A stretch of DNA of 31,192 nt from positions 1 to 31,192 of the forward strand of contig JBBSBY010000037.1 of NCBI GenBank assembly GCA_038250835.1, written 5' to 3'. Made by a program: the position numbers and the translations under genes. The DNA comes from JBBSBY01 sp038250835 (GTDB lineage: Bacteria > Desulfobacterota > Desulfomonilia > Desulfomonilales > Desulfomonilaceae). Positions 8,064 through 16,501 of the stretch are shown in pieces. Below the pieces are notes generated by a model that was not told the origin of the DNA, did no database searches, and saw only the letters and a program-made list of their open reading frames with translations. Each line of letters opens with the position of its first letter. Position 1 is the first letter of the stretch.

Positions 8064-10634
8064 ATGAAATTTCTTCTTGCCATATTGCGGTGGATTGTCG
8101 GTCTTTCCCTAAACCACCCATGGCTGGTCGTTTCCGCTTTCTTTATTCTCGCCGCGGCAGGCTTTGCCTCGATGCCCCACATCGTTGTGAGCACAAATCT
8201 CATGGCGGGTGTGGGCGAAAGTAATGCCGTCATAAATTTAACCAGAGAAAACACTGAAAAATTTGGTGAACAGGATTCCTTGATCATTGTCTTGGAGTTC
8301 CCGGAACCTCCCGGCGAAGACCGTTTACCTTTTATTAAGGGCATTAGCGAGGCGGTGGGCGGTATTCCGGATGTGAGACGCGTCAGATACAGGATGCTTG
8401 ATCCGGATGATCCGAAGCAAGTGGATCGCTTCCTTCGCAGCTTTTTATTGGGCATGAATCAAAGGGAGCGTCAGGGAATAGAGAAGATATTCAGCGACAA
8501 AGGAATTTCAGATGCCGTTAGGCGTTCAAAAAATCGACTTTTTTTAGCCGAAAATCCGTATTTGGCACACAAGATTCTGGAGGATCCCCTTGAGATCGGC
8601 CAATTCATTTCGCACTCGATGCAAAGAAGAATTGGTTCAATAACCCTGGGGGACGTTTACTTGCTGATATCCGGTCCGGATAGTGTTCTGTTTCTAATTC
8701 AAGTAACACCTGACTTTACGAGCTCCAATATAGGTAAATCCAAAGAACTTGTGGCTCGAGTTAAAAAGATCGTGCCGCAAAAGATTGCGGAGCTTAACTC
8801 TAAATATCATCTGGTGGAGAATACCGCTGATCTCAGGTGGTTTTTGACAGGTAAGACGGCTTTTCAAACTGAATCCGACGAAATATTCGATCGTGAAACC
8901 GGGACGCTGTTGCTGATTTCGGTATCCCTGGTAGCTATAATTTTCCTCAGCATCTACAGAAGCATAATTTCCTCAATAATCCTGACCATCCCCCTACTGG
9001 CGGGTGTTGGACCTAATTACGGCTTCCTGTATGTAGCGTATAATGAAGTAAATCCGGTGGTGATGGGGGCCACCGGCGTATTGCTCGGTCTTGGGGCTGA
9101 ATACGGTGTCCATTTGTGGGGTCGTTTCCGGGAGGAGTACAATTTAGTTCACGATTACAGACGAGCGGCTTTTAATGCTTATGCCCACACCGGCCCTCCG
9201 GTGATTCTTGGCGCATTGACTGGAATGATCGCGTTTTTTTGTCTATGCCTTTCCAGCCAGCCTGCCCTGGTGCAGTTTGGTTACTTCGGCGCCGTTGGTC
9301 TGGGGTTTACCGTCGTTGCCACACTGTTTCTCGTCCCTGCAATGATAAGTATTTTATCGACTTTCAAGAAGGATCGTTATCCCACGTTGAAGGCTTCTTT
9401 TTCCACAGTCGCCACGGCCTTTCGAGCAAAACCATCTTTCATTATAGCTCTCTCACTCATCTTAATCGCCGTGGGGTCTATTTTTGCTTTCAGAGTCACT
9501 TACGAAAAGGATCTTTTCCGCGTATTTCTTGCTCGCGATATGGTGTCAATGGCCGTTTCCAAGAAGATCTCCCACAACTTCAAATCTAATTTTACTCAAC
9601 CCACGCTCTTATCCTTCAATGTGGACGATATTCAGACCGGATTGGAATATCAACGCCGGCTCGATGAAATGATCGAGCGCTTAATGGCAAGAGATCACGA
9701 AATCGCTTCCTTTGACTCAATTTCGTACTTGTTGGCGCCTGATTCATTAAGGAATTTAAATGCAGAGCAGCTAGGTAAGATTTACGAAAAATGGCCGGAA
9801 CTCGACGCCGAATTTAAGGCTAAGGTCGGATCTGCTGACTTGTCGAAACAGGCCTCGGATGTGATGAAACTCTCATTTAATTCCACGGGCGCCGTTTTGG
9901 CTGATCTATCAATAGGTAGATTTGAAGATGATCCGGGGGCAGCGGACTTGGAGCAGTCCTGGTACGTGGCAAAAATAAAAGGAAAATACCGTTTCTTAAC
10001 CCAAGTCAGGTACTCCGACGCGATAACGGACAGTCAACAGCTAAAAAAAGCCGATTTGAAGATTGCCGAAGCCGCTAAGAGCTTACCGGTTAGACTATAC
10101 ATTTCGGGTACGCGCCAAACAATGGAAGCGATTCTTTCAAGCCTGGTTTCAGAGTTGTTTAGATTGGGAATATACGCATTTGTCTCTCTCATAGTGATTT
10201 TCTTCGCCGTTTTCCCTAATCCGCTTGGAGTTGGTCTTTGTCTCATTCCAATGATAGGCTCTTTTGCAATCACACTTGGAGTTCTGTCATTTGCCGGTAT
10301 GGGACTGCCGTTTTCTATAGTGTGTGTGGCCCCTCTCGTTTTTGGTTTCAGCATACATAATGGAATTCACGTGGTTATGGGCAGCTTGCATGAAAAGGGT
10401 GGTACCGTGACCTCAACAATGGCGAGAATAACCCCTCGCGCTATATTAACTTCGTTGACGATTATGGCGGGTTTTGTGGCAATGATTACCTCAAAGCACT
10501 ATTCAATGGAGTTTCTCGGCTGGGCCATGGTTGTGGGAATGCTGTCCGCCGCGCCGTTGACTTTAATCACATTGCCTGCTTTCCTGTACGTAATTGAAAA
10601 GATGCGAAAAGGGGGCCAAAATGAATTCGAATAA
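8064..10634 (+). CDS. MMPL/RND-superfamily transporter
   Basis: 856 residues with the two-fold RND layout. TM1 lies at about 19-38, a large periplasmic loop at 40-278, a TM cluster at about 280-440, TM7 at about 456-476, a second periplasmic loop at 480-700, and the last TM cluster at 701-850. The motif GLGAEYGVHLWGRFREEY after TM4 matches the MMPL/SSD-like family signature (usually GLGIDYxIH...RxxEE), with Ala-Glu in place of Ile-Asp. Relatives export lipids, hopanoids or hydrophobic compounds, and substrate assignment is not possible here. No adaptor (HlyD-like) or outer-membrane gene is adjacent. The stop overlaps the start of the next gene, so they are co-translated. The ribosome binding site before the ATG is weak. 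Confidence 0.88.
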   Translation: MKFLLAILRWIVGLSLNHPWLVVSAFFILAAAGFASMPHIVVSTNLMAGVGESNAVINLTRENTEKFGEQDSLIIVLEFPEPPGEDRLPFIKGISEAVGGIPDVRRVRYRMLDPDDPKQVDRFLRSFLLGMNQRERQGIEKIFSDKGISDAVRRSKNRLFLAENPYLAHKILEDPLEIGQFISHSMQRRIGSITLGDVYLLISGPDSVLFLIQVTPDFTSSNIGKSKELVARVKKIVPQKIAELNSKYHLVENTADLRWFLTGKTAFQTESDEIFDRETGTLLLISVSLVAIIFLSIYRSIISSIILTIPLLAGVGPNYGFLYVAYNEVNPVVMGATGVLLGLGAEYGVHLWGRFREEYNLVHDYRRAAFNAYAHTGPPVILGALTGMIAFFCLCLSSQPALVQFGYFGAVGLGFTVVATLFLVPAMISILSTFKKDRYPTLKASFSTVATAFRAKPSFIIALSLILIAVGSIFAFRVTYEKDLFRVFLARDMVSMAVSKKISHNFKSNFTQPTLLSFNVDDIQTGLEYQRRLDEMIERLMARDHEIASFDSISYLLAPDSLRNLNAEQLGKIYEKWPELDAEFKAKVGSADLSKQASDVMKLSFNSTGAVLADLSIGRFEDDPGAADLEQSWYVAKIKGKYRFLTQVRYSDAITDSQQLKKADLKIAEAAKSLPVRLYISGTRQTMEAILSSLVSELFRLGIYAFVSLIVIFFAVFPNPLGVGLCLIPMIGSFAITLGVLSFAGMGLPFSIVCVAPLVFGFSIHNGIHVVMGSLHEKGGTVTSTMARITPRAILTSLTIMAGFVAMITSKHYSMEFLGWAMVVGMLSAAPLTLITLPAFLYVIEKMRKGGQNEFE

Positions 10635-11031
10635 TTTGGACACTGTAAGGCAAATTCTAGCTTCCGCGAAAACCATTGCAGTGGTCGGGTTGTCCGCAAA
10701 TGAGAGCAAAGACAGCAATAGAGTGGCAAAATACCTGCAGGGTAAAGGCTACAAAGTAATCCCCGTTAATCCCGCAGCCACGGAAATTTTGGGTGAAAAG
10801 AGCTATCCTGACCTCACATCTATTCCAGACAAAATTGATATTGTGGATGTATTCCGTAAACCGGAATTTCTTAATGATATAGCCGAACAAGCTGTCAAGA
10901 TCGGGGCGAAAACTTTATGGATGCAGCAAGGAATCCGCAATGACGCGGCCGCCCAAACAGCGCGAGGCGGAGGGCTTGAAGCGCTTCAGGATATATGCAT
11001 CATGCAGGCCCACAAGCAATTAATGGTTTAA
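10621..11031 (+). CDS. CoA-binding domain protein (YccU-like)
   Basis: 136 residues from the ATG at 10621, which has AAAAGGGGG upstream and overlaps the transporter stop by 14 nt. The frame is open further upstream but lies inside the transporter. The fold is a single CoA-binding Rossmann domain: TIAVVGLSANESKDSNRVAKYL (nucleotide loop), then GYKVIPVNPAATEILGEKSYPDL, IDIVDVFRKPE, and LWMQQGIRNDAAA. This matches the stand-alone CoA_binding_2 family (E. coli YccU type), relatives of the alpha subunit of succinyl-CoA synthetase. The precise role of the family is unknown. The context with the RND transporter suggests only co-transcription. Confidence 0.88.
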   Translation: MNSNNLDTVRQILASAKTIAVVGLSANESKDSNRVAKYLQGKGYKVIPVNPAATEILGEKSYPDLTSIPDKIDIVDVFRKPEFLNDIAEQAVKIGAKTLWMQQGIRNDAAAQTARGGGLEALQDICIMQAHKQLMV

Positions 11032-11324
11032 ACCGCTTTTTATTTTCTTCAATTCTTTGAAATTGGCGCTCAATTCTCTTCGGTTGTAGGTGGGCGCCAT
11101 ATAGCTGAAATTTGACGCGTTTAACCAAACATTTGATCTACCGGCGCCGGCCCGGAATTTTCAACCTTTCCCTTCACGTTAGTTTTCAATTGCTGTATAT
11201 TTGTAAATTCATCAAGCATTTAAGCTCTATCTTATTCATTTTTACGTGGGTTACCGCTCGTCTATTAGCCCACTGCTCAGATGCGAGGAGAAGTCATTAA
11301 TTCATTCTTTAGCAGAGGATCGGA

Positions 11325-13604
11325 ATGGCTCTGTTTACTAGGGATAAGAACAAAGCTTTATTAGAAGCGGTGTCGCAAAATCAAATCGAATTGGCGCAAC
11401 AGTTACTGTCCAAAGGCGCTGACGGCAACAGTAGAGATGACGGCGGAGTTACCCCATTGATGAAGTCGTCTTTTATCGGCAGCCTCAGAATTATGAAAAT
11501 ATTAGTTGACCACGGGGGTGAAGTTAACGGAAAAGACAATAAGGGTCAGACTCCTCTCACTTACGCTTCCATGGCAAATCAACCGGGCGCCGCAAAATTC
11601 CTGATATCCAAAGGGACTGATCCGGAAATTTCAGATATCGAAGGCTCCATCCCACTCATGGCGGCGGCTCATTACGGGAGAAGATCTATTCTTGAACTTC
11701 TGCTCGGTTCCGGAGCAAATCCCGAAGCCAAAGCGCTGGACAAGAGAACCGCTTTACTTGTGGCATTTGACTCCGGCCATCCTTTGATTATGTCGCTCTT
11801 GCTCGACAAGGGCGCAGACGTAAACACCAGGGATAAAACAGGATCAACCGCTTTGATGCGGGCGGCGTTTAACGGACATCTGGGAATCATAAATCTTGTC
11901 TTGAAACACGGCGCTCATCTTGAGCTTTCCGACAAAGCCGGACAAACTGCCTTGATGAAAGCTGCGCAGCGAGGTCACAAAGAAGCGATCCAGTTGCTCC
12001 TCAAGCGAGGCGCAGATATCAACGCCAAAGATAACGCAGGGTGGACGGCGTTAATGGTAGTTGCGGATAAAGGTCATTTACCTGTTGTGAAACTGCTGGT
12101 TGAACGAGACGCTGATATAAATCAAAGGGATAAAGCCGGCAGAACCGCTTTAATGTGGGCTGCGCGGGCAGGTCGTCTCCAGATCGTCAACTTGCTGATG
12201 GATAGCTCCGCTGAGCTGGATCTTGAGGACAATGCAGGACTTACGGCGCTTGTCTGGGCATCACAGGAAGGACATGAGGAAATTGTGGAGACGCTTCTCG
12301 AAAAAGGCGCCTGTCTCACGGCTGAAGCGGAAAAAACAATTGAAACATTGATCGATTCCAGCGGGACGAGGACCGAAACTCTTGAGCTCACATTAGACCG
12401 CGGTTTTCTTGTAGAGGTTCGTCCAACCGAACCCCAAGCCGAATATTTGATTGAAATAGCCGGCTCCTGCCGAGGCGCTGAGGCCGAAAAGCTTCTGAAC
12501 GCAGGTGTAGATCCCAATTTTAAAAACACGTATGGACTCACTCCATTAATGAAGGCTTGTTTTTGTGGAAATATAGAGGCGGCCGAGGTTTTACTCAGTC
12601 GGGGGGCGGATATAGAGGCTGTGGATAAAGATGGAAAAACGGCCTTAATGAAAGCGTGTGCGGGAAGCAATTTGGATGTCGTCAGATTATTGGTGGAAAG
12701 AGGAGCGGTCATAAATTCTGAAAACCACCACGGACTCACTCCTCTGATGCGTGGCGCATACAAAGGCTCTCTCGATTTAGTCGAGTTTCTAATTTCCAAG
12801 GGCGCAGACGTAAACGCAGTAGATAAAGCGGGACTCTCGGCCGTCTCATGGAGTTCTTTAAAAGGCCACACTGGAGTAGTTGCATGTCTTGTTCGCGCCG
12901 GCGCACAATTACAGGAAGTTACCGCAACCTATATGGATTCGACTAACCCTCGGCCGGACGCCTATTCCAGGGAAATTCCAGCGGAGGTGATACTTGAAGC
13001 GGAAGCTGCCCTGATCCATCGGAACTCTGAAGCGGACGTCGATGAGTTAATCCAAGCCTGTGTAACAAAAAACATCGAGGAGATTGAACGAGCGTTTAAT
13101 AACGGCTTTGATGTGAACTCCAGGGATAAGTCCGGCAGGTCTCCTCTTATGTGGGCTTGTTACAAAAATAGAATTCCAATAGTGAAACTGCTTCTGAAGA
13201 ATGGAGCGGACGTTAATTTACAGGATAAGGAAGGACGCTCGGCTTTGATGTGGAGTTCTTTGTACGCCCATATAGAAGTGACTAAACTAATATTGGATGA
13301 AGAAGCGGATATCGATCTTGCTGATGGAAACGGGAGGACTTGCTTGATGTGGGGTTGTCTCAGCGGGAATAATGAAGTGGTGAAAATGATTTTGGCCACG
13401 GGACCCGATCTGGACGCCGTAGATAACAACGGAAAGACCGCCCTTATTTGGGCCTCCCAAAAAGGACATCTAGGCGTGGCCGAATTGCTCCTTACATGGG
13501 GAGCGAATGTTCATGTAAGAGATGCTCATGGTAAGTCGGCGGTTGACCATGCGAAAGACCGGAATTGCTTCGAGATTGTCAAATTAATAGGACACTGCCG
13601 GTAA
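11325..13604 (+). CDS. Large ankyrin-repeat protein in three modules
   Basis: 759 residues, almost entirely ankyrin repeats of 33 residues (DxxGxTALMxAAxxGHxxIVxLLLxxGADVNxx). Three modules are visible: repeats at 38-334 (nine), 401-532 (four) and 601-732 (four plus a partial one to the end). Each is preceded by a 29-residue half-repeat cap (9-37, 372-400, 572-600), and two non-repeat linkers lie at 335-371 and 533-571. No signal peptide, membrane segment or enzymatic domain is seen, so it is probably a cytoplasmic scaffold or inhibitor-type binding protein. Several repeats carry LMWAC or LMWSS instead of LMxAA, mostly in the last module. A ribosome binding site (GAGGATCGG) precedes the ATG. 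The next gene, a small secreted protein, follows by 21 bp. The binding partner is unknown. Confidence 0.9.
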   Translation: MALFTRDKNKALLEAVSQNQIELAQQLLSKGADGNSRDDGGVTPLMKSSFIGSLRIMKILVDHGGEVNGKDNKGQTPLTYASMANQPGAAKFLISKGTDPEISDIEGSIPLMAAAHYGRRSILELLLGSGANPEAKALDKRTALLVAFDSGHPLIMSLLLDKGADVNTRDKTGSTALMRAAFNGHLGIINLVLKHGAHLELSDKAGQTALMKAAQRGHKEAIQLLLKRGADINAKDNAGWTALMVVADKGHLPVVKLLVERDADINQRDKAGRTALMWAARAGRLQIVNLLMDSSAELDLEDNAGLTALVWASQEGHEEIVETLLEKGACLTAEAEKTIETLIDSSGTRTETLELTLDRGFLVEVRPTEPQAEYLIEIAGSCRGAEAEKLLNAGVDPNFKNTYGLTPLMKACFCGNIEAAEVLLSRGADIEAVDKDGKTALMKACAGSNLDVVRLLVERGAVINSENHHGLTPLMRGAYKGSLDLVEFLISKGADVNAVDKAGLSAVSWSSLKGHTGVVACLVRAGAQLQEVTATYMDSTNPRPDAYSREIPAEVILEAEAALIHRNSEADVDELIQACVTKNIEEIERAFNNGFDVNSRDKSGRSPLMWACYKNRIPIVKLLLKNGADVNLQDKEGRSALMWSSLYAHIEVTKLILDEEADIDLADGNGRTCLMWGCLSGNNEVVKMILATGPDLDAVDNNGKTALIWASQKGHLGVAELLLTWGANVHVRDAHGKSAVDHAKDRNCFEIVKLIGHCR

Positions 13605-13625
13605 CGGCTCGGGAGGAGGCCGACT

Positions 13626-14057
13626 ATGCTATGCTCGATGATTACTGTAATTCTGGGTATCGTTTTAGGCGCTCAGTCGGTGAATGGCGAGCCGGCCTTT
13701 GCAGGGGCAGGTAAAGAAAAGAAAAGAAGTTTTGAAAATGGGCGTCTCGTCGAGACGGCAGTAACCCGGACGCCTACCCCTCCGACCCTGGACTCCTCAG
13801 AATTCGACTTAACTTCTTTACCGGTAAATACGGATCTCCTGATTGACTACATAGTGCCCTTTCGGGGCCTTGCCGAACCTTATGTTCCTTACTACGGCGG
13901 ATACTATACTCGTGAGCCCCGGTACAAAGCGACAATATCTCAGATGCGAATCCAAAGGCAAATACGCGGTATTAAAAGCAATATGCGTGACGTCAACAAC
14001 CAAATCAGACAGATGAACAACAGCATTCAAAGAATTCGGATACCGCGAGGATACTGA
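13626..14057 (+). CDS. Small secreted protein of unknown function
   Basis: 143 residues. I do not recognise a family. The N-terminus is a short signal peptide (about 1-20: hydrophobic core MITVILGIVLGA, then QSVNGEPAFA). A Thr/Pro-rich segment (about 40-55) follows, then a Tyr/Gly/Pro-rich stretch (about 85-98) and a basic Gln/Asn/Arg helical tail (about 100-140, spaced Ile and Met) that may form a coiled coil. A strong GGAGGAGG box precedes the ATG; a second in-frame Met four codons later is possible. It sits 21 bp after the ankyrin gene and may be co-transcribed with it. It is probably exported, and nothing further can be said. Confidence 0.65.
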   Translation: MLCSMITVILGIVLGAQSVNGEPAFAGAGKEKKRSFENGRLVETAVTRTPTPPTLDSSEFDLTSLPVNTDLLIDYIVPFRGLAEPYVPYYGGYYTREPRYKATISQMRIQRQIRGIKSNMRDVNNQIRQMNNSIQRIRIPRGY

Positions 14058-14271
14058 TCTACCATTGTGCCGACAATTCCGCAAATCTACAAATCTGTCT
14101 TGAACCCTGCTCTGCTTGAAATTGGAATGTCGAATAGTAACGACGTGCCTGCCGTCCTGAGAGTTCATTTGAATCCAAGCTGTATTCATAGGTATTCCAA
14201 ACTATTTGTTTCATTGCGGCATACGATACCAAACAGACCGGCTTCTTTATTATTTTAGGCGCCAATAAAAG

Positions 14272-15411
14272 ATGAACTTTTACCGCACAGTGGCAGTGGC
14301 CCGAAAAGAGGCTCGTCAGATAATCAGGGATTCCAGGTCTCTGTACCTGGCTTTGGGAATACCCGTGATGCTGATGATTCTGTTCGGATACGCTCTGTCT
14401 TTAGATGTGGATAACATTCCATTGGCAGTATGGGATCAGGACGGAACACCGGAATCGAGAGAGTTGATTGACCAACTTACAGCATCCGGGTACTTCAAGC
14501 TGGTCGCCAAAACTCAGTCAATGAAACCGATCATGCGAGGTATCGACAATAACGATATCAACATTGGCCTGGTGATTCCATTCGATTTCACCAGAAAGCT
14601 CAAGACAGGACAATCCGGAAAAGTGCAAGCCATCATAGACGGCTCCGACAGTACCAGGGCCGGCATCGCCATAGTTTATCTAGAAGCCATCATTGGGGGC
14701 TTTTCTCTTGAATATCAAGTGAAAGAATTAACTCGCCAGGCGGTGAACCAAAGAATAAATCCACCTTTGGAACCACGAATTAGATTGCTCTATAATCCTG
14801 AGCTGGTAAGTCGTAACAACATAATTCCAGGGCTGATCGCCATCATAATGATGGTTATCGCGACCCTGCTGACTTCCCTCACCGTTGTCCGGGAGTGGGA
14901 AACAGGCACAATGGAGCAGCTAATCTCAACACCAATAAAACCAAGGGAGCTAATTGTAGGAAAGCTGATTCCCTACTTTGCTCTCGGTTATATTGACTTG
15001 ATTATGGTCTATTTAATGGGGAGGTACGTTTTCGACGTTCCATTCAAAGGGAGTTTGCTTCTACTTTTCTTTGTATCAAGTCTTTTCCTGGTCGGAGCTC
15101 TATCGATTGGGTTTCTGATTTCGGTAGTGGCGTCAAATCAGTTTTTTGCGACTCAGTTGGCGCTTATCGGCACGTTTTTGCCGTCGTTTTTGCTCTCCGG
15201 CTTTGTATTTCCAATATCCAATATGCCGGATGCGCTTCAATGGATTACATTAATTGTGCCGGCTCGCCATTTTGTAACAGTATTAAGAGCTATTTATCTC
15301 AAAGGCGTTGGACTTGAAGCCATTGCAGTGCCGGTACTCGCTTTATTCGTTTTCGCTCTGGGCCTAACCGCCCTCGCCGCCGGCAAGTTCAAGAAAAGAA
15401 TCAAAGTTTAA
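14272..15411 (+). CDS. ABC-2 type transporter permease (YhhJ/YbhR-like)
   Basis: 379 residues. One TM lies near the N-terminus (about 27-45, LYLALGIPVMLMILFGYALSL). A long extracytoplasmic domain follows (about 46-175) with the AVWDQDGTPESRELIDQL motif typical of this family. Five to six TM segments then run from about 180 to 370, including the conserved EWETGTMEQLISTPIKPRELIVGKLIPY loop. Such permeases form homo- or heterodimers with an ATPase and often an HlyD-like adaptor, exporting drugs or lipids. Neither partner is adjacent here. The related permease at the left edge (1-256) is 14 kb away in the opposite direction, so pairing is not implied. The ribosome binding site is weak. Confidence 0.9.
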   Translation: MNFYRTVAVARKEARQIIRDSRSLYLALGIPVMLMILFGYALSLDVDNIPLAVWDQDGTPESRELIDQLTASGYFKLVAKTQSMKPIMRGIDNNDINIGLVIPFDFTRKLKTGQSGKVQAIIDGSDSTRAGIAIVYLEAIIGGFSLEYQVKELTRQAVNQRINPPLEPRIRLLYNPELVSRNNIIPGLIAIIMMVIATLLTSLTVVREWETGTMEQLISTPIKPRELIVGKLIPYFALGYIDLIMVYLMGRYVFDVPFKGSLLLLFFVSSLFLVGALSIGFLISVVASNQFFATQLALIGTFLPSFLLSGFVFPISNMPDALQWITLIVPARHFVTVLRAIYLKGVGLEAIAVPVLALFVFALGLTALAAGKFKKRIKV

Positions 15412-15422
15412 TGGAAATAAAG

Positions 15423-15445
15423 ACCCCGACACCAGAAGTCGGGGT
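15423..15445. terminator. Hairpin downstream of the ABC permease
   Basis: Perfect 8-bp arms (ACCCCGAC and GTCGGGGT) surround a 7-nt loop, 12 bp after the permease stop. The plus-strand side lacks a T run. On the minus strand it is followed by CTTTATTT, so it may act better for leftward transcripts from the VOC gene, or in both directions. Confidence 0.55.
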
Positions 15446-15603
15446 AAACTAATACCAGCAAAATTCGTCGAATATTAGTGCCGCTCCTGACAAAACTCTG
15501 AAATAAAATGTCGTCATTAGCAGTTCGTATGTTTAAGCGGCTTGATGAATTTACCGTACAAGCTAGGTTTGTATTGGCTCAAATCCTCACGTATTGCTTT
15601 TAA

Positions 15604-16026
15604 TCATTTCACTAAACAGGAGAATTCACCGTCCAGCACTTCGGTTAAGACCCCGTGTAGGGCACGTGGCGGATCAATGAACGCGTACCTATTGCCCATA
15701 AGACTGCGGGGCTTCTGATCTATCGTTCGACGGTCTTTGGCGTGCAATTCATCCAAAACGTCCTGAACGTCGTCCACACGGTAAGAGATAAGAAAAACCC
15801 CTTCCCCGCGCGTCTCAAGGAATTTGGCGACTTCGCAGGTGTTGTTGGTTGGTTCCATAATCTCCATGGCCACACTTCCGACATAGTAGCGCACAACCCG
15901 GATTGATTCTTCGGGCGCTGAATACTCACAATCCGCCTCTAATCCAAGAACTCCTTCGTAGGTTTTGCGCGCTTCATCCACATTTTTGACCGCGATGCAG
16001 ATGTGATCAATCTCCTTTATTTTCAT
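15604..16026 (-). CDS. VOC-family protein, methylmalonyl-CoA-epimerase-like
   Basis: 140 residues, the size of bacterial methylmalonyl-CoA epimerases. The two-fold VOC pattern is clear: IDHICIAVKNVDEA (His8), VAMEIMEP (Glu55), AKFLETRGEG, then DDVQDVLDEL and HGVLTEVL (Glu129). In true epimerases the second half starts with a His-His pair whose second His binds metal. Here that pair is Phe78-Leu79, so one of the four metal ligands is missing. It could be a divergent acyl-CoA epimerase or another VOC enzyme. AGGAG lies 7 nt before the ATG. It is divergent from the CoA-transferase across the operator-rich gap. That position suggests a role in the same pathway, possibly epimerising a branched dicarboxyl-CoA intermediate; this is inference. 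Confidence 0.8.
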   Translation of the reverse strand: MKIKEIDHICIAVKNVDEARKTYEGVLGLEADCEYSAPEESIRVVRYYVGSVAMEIMEPTNNTCEVAKFLETRGEGVFLISYRVDDVQDVLDELHAKDRRTIDQKPRSLMGNRYAFIDPPRALHGVLTEVLDGEFSCLVK

Positions 16027-16234
16027 GAACTGCTCCTTTTTTAAGTAGGCGGCCGCGCATTTTAAATCTCATGGATTGACGGCAAAATCGACACGGTGTT
16101 AGTAATCCTTATCGCCCTCAATTCGTGGAAAGTGTTAGCAAAAGGTCTTCAAACTGATCTTACGAAAACGAGGAGCGTAACCGTCTTGACAACGTGCTGG
16201 ATCTGATTAGAACAAGAGCTTTTCGGATGAGAAG

Positions 16235-16269
16235 CCGACAATAACATTTGTATACCGTATACTGTATAC
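16235..16269 (+). promoter_or_regulatory. GTATACN triple operator, distal site, with possible promoter
   Basis: Three tandem heptamers, GTATACC, GTATACT and GTATACT, begin at 16250. CCGACA (16235-16240), a 17-bp spacer and TATACT (16258-16263) could form a rightward promoter overlapping the element. It lies 313 bp before the CoA-transferase ATG and 224 bp before the divergent VOC gene, so it may serve either. Confidence 0.5.
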
Positions 16270-16309
16270 TCATAACAGAAAATTAGTTTTAGAAGAAGCT
16301 TTATTTCAG

Positions 16310-16442
16310 TCCACCGGCAAATTACCTCGCCCACATGAACAACAGTTTCCGTCATCGCGTCGTGGACATATGGCAATGCGTGGTTATTTTCGAGAACATT
16401 TACGCAGCCATACTCCACTTGAATGCAATCTTTTTCAATCAA
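16310..16442 (-). pseudogene. Possible relic of a molybdenum-hydroxylase large subunit
   Basis: About 45 codons on the minus strand, after an in-frame TGA, read IQVEYG...NVLENNHALPYVHDAM...VVHVG. This resembles the xanthine-oxidase-family segment that usually reads IxVEYExLPAVxDPExAL...PxVHDxxxxNVV. There is no initiating ATG, and downstream the frame runs into operator DNA with no further similarity. The match is by eye and short, so a chance resemblance is quite possible. Confidence 0.25.
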
Positions 16443-16467
16443 CTTAATTCAGGATGAAGAAAAAAGC

Positions 16468-16501
16468 TTGACACGTAAATTGTATACAGTGTACTGTATA
16501 C
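16468..16501 (+). promoter_or_regulatory. Promoter and GTATACN operator of the CoA-transferase cluster
   Basis: A consensus -35 box TTGACA (16468-16473), a 16-bp spacer and TGTACT (16490-16495) form a likely sigma-70 promoter. The operator-like element 16482-16501 (heptamer units GTATACA, GTGTACT, then GTATAC; also a palindrome with 9-bp arms GTATACAGT and ACTGTATAC around GT) covers the spacer and -10 box. The likely start codon is 80 bp downstream. The position fits repression by the GntR/FCD regulator encoded in the cluster, whose family often binds GTATAC-centred palindromes. Confidence 0.6.

Noticed and set aside
12122..12871. 249-codon open frame antisense to the ankyrin gene
   Set aside because: Repeated codons of the ankyrin gene keep the antisense frame open. 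It has no motif or start signal of its own.
16149..16442. 97-codon frame (-) as an intact gene
   Set aside because: It starts at a TTG with no clear ribosome binding site and runs through the GTATAC element. At most a relic of another gene.
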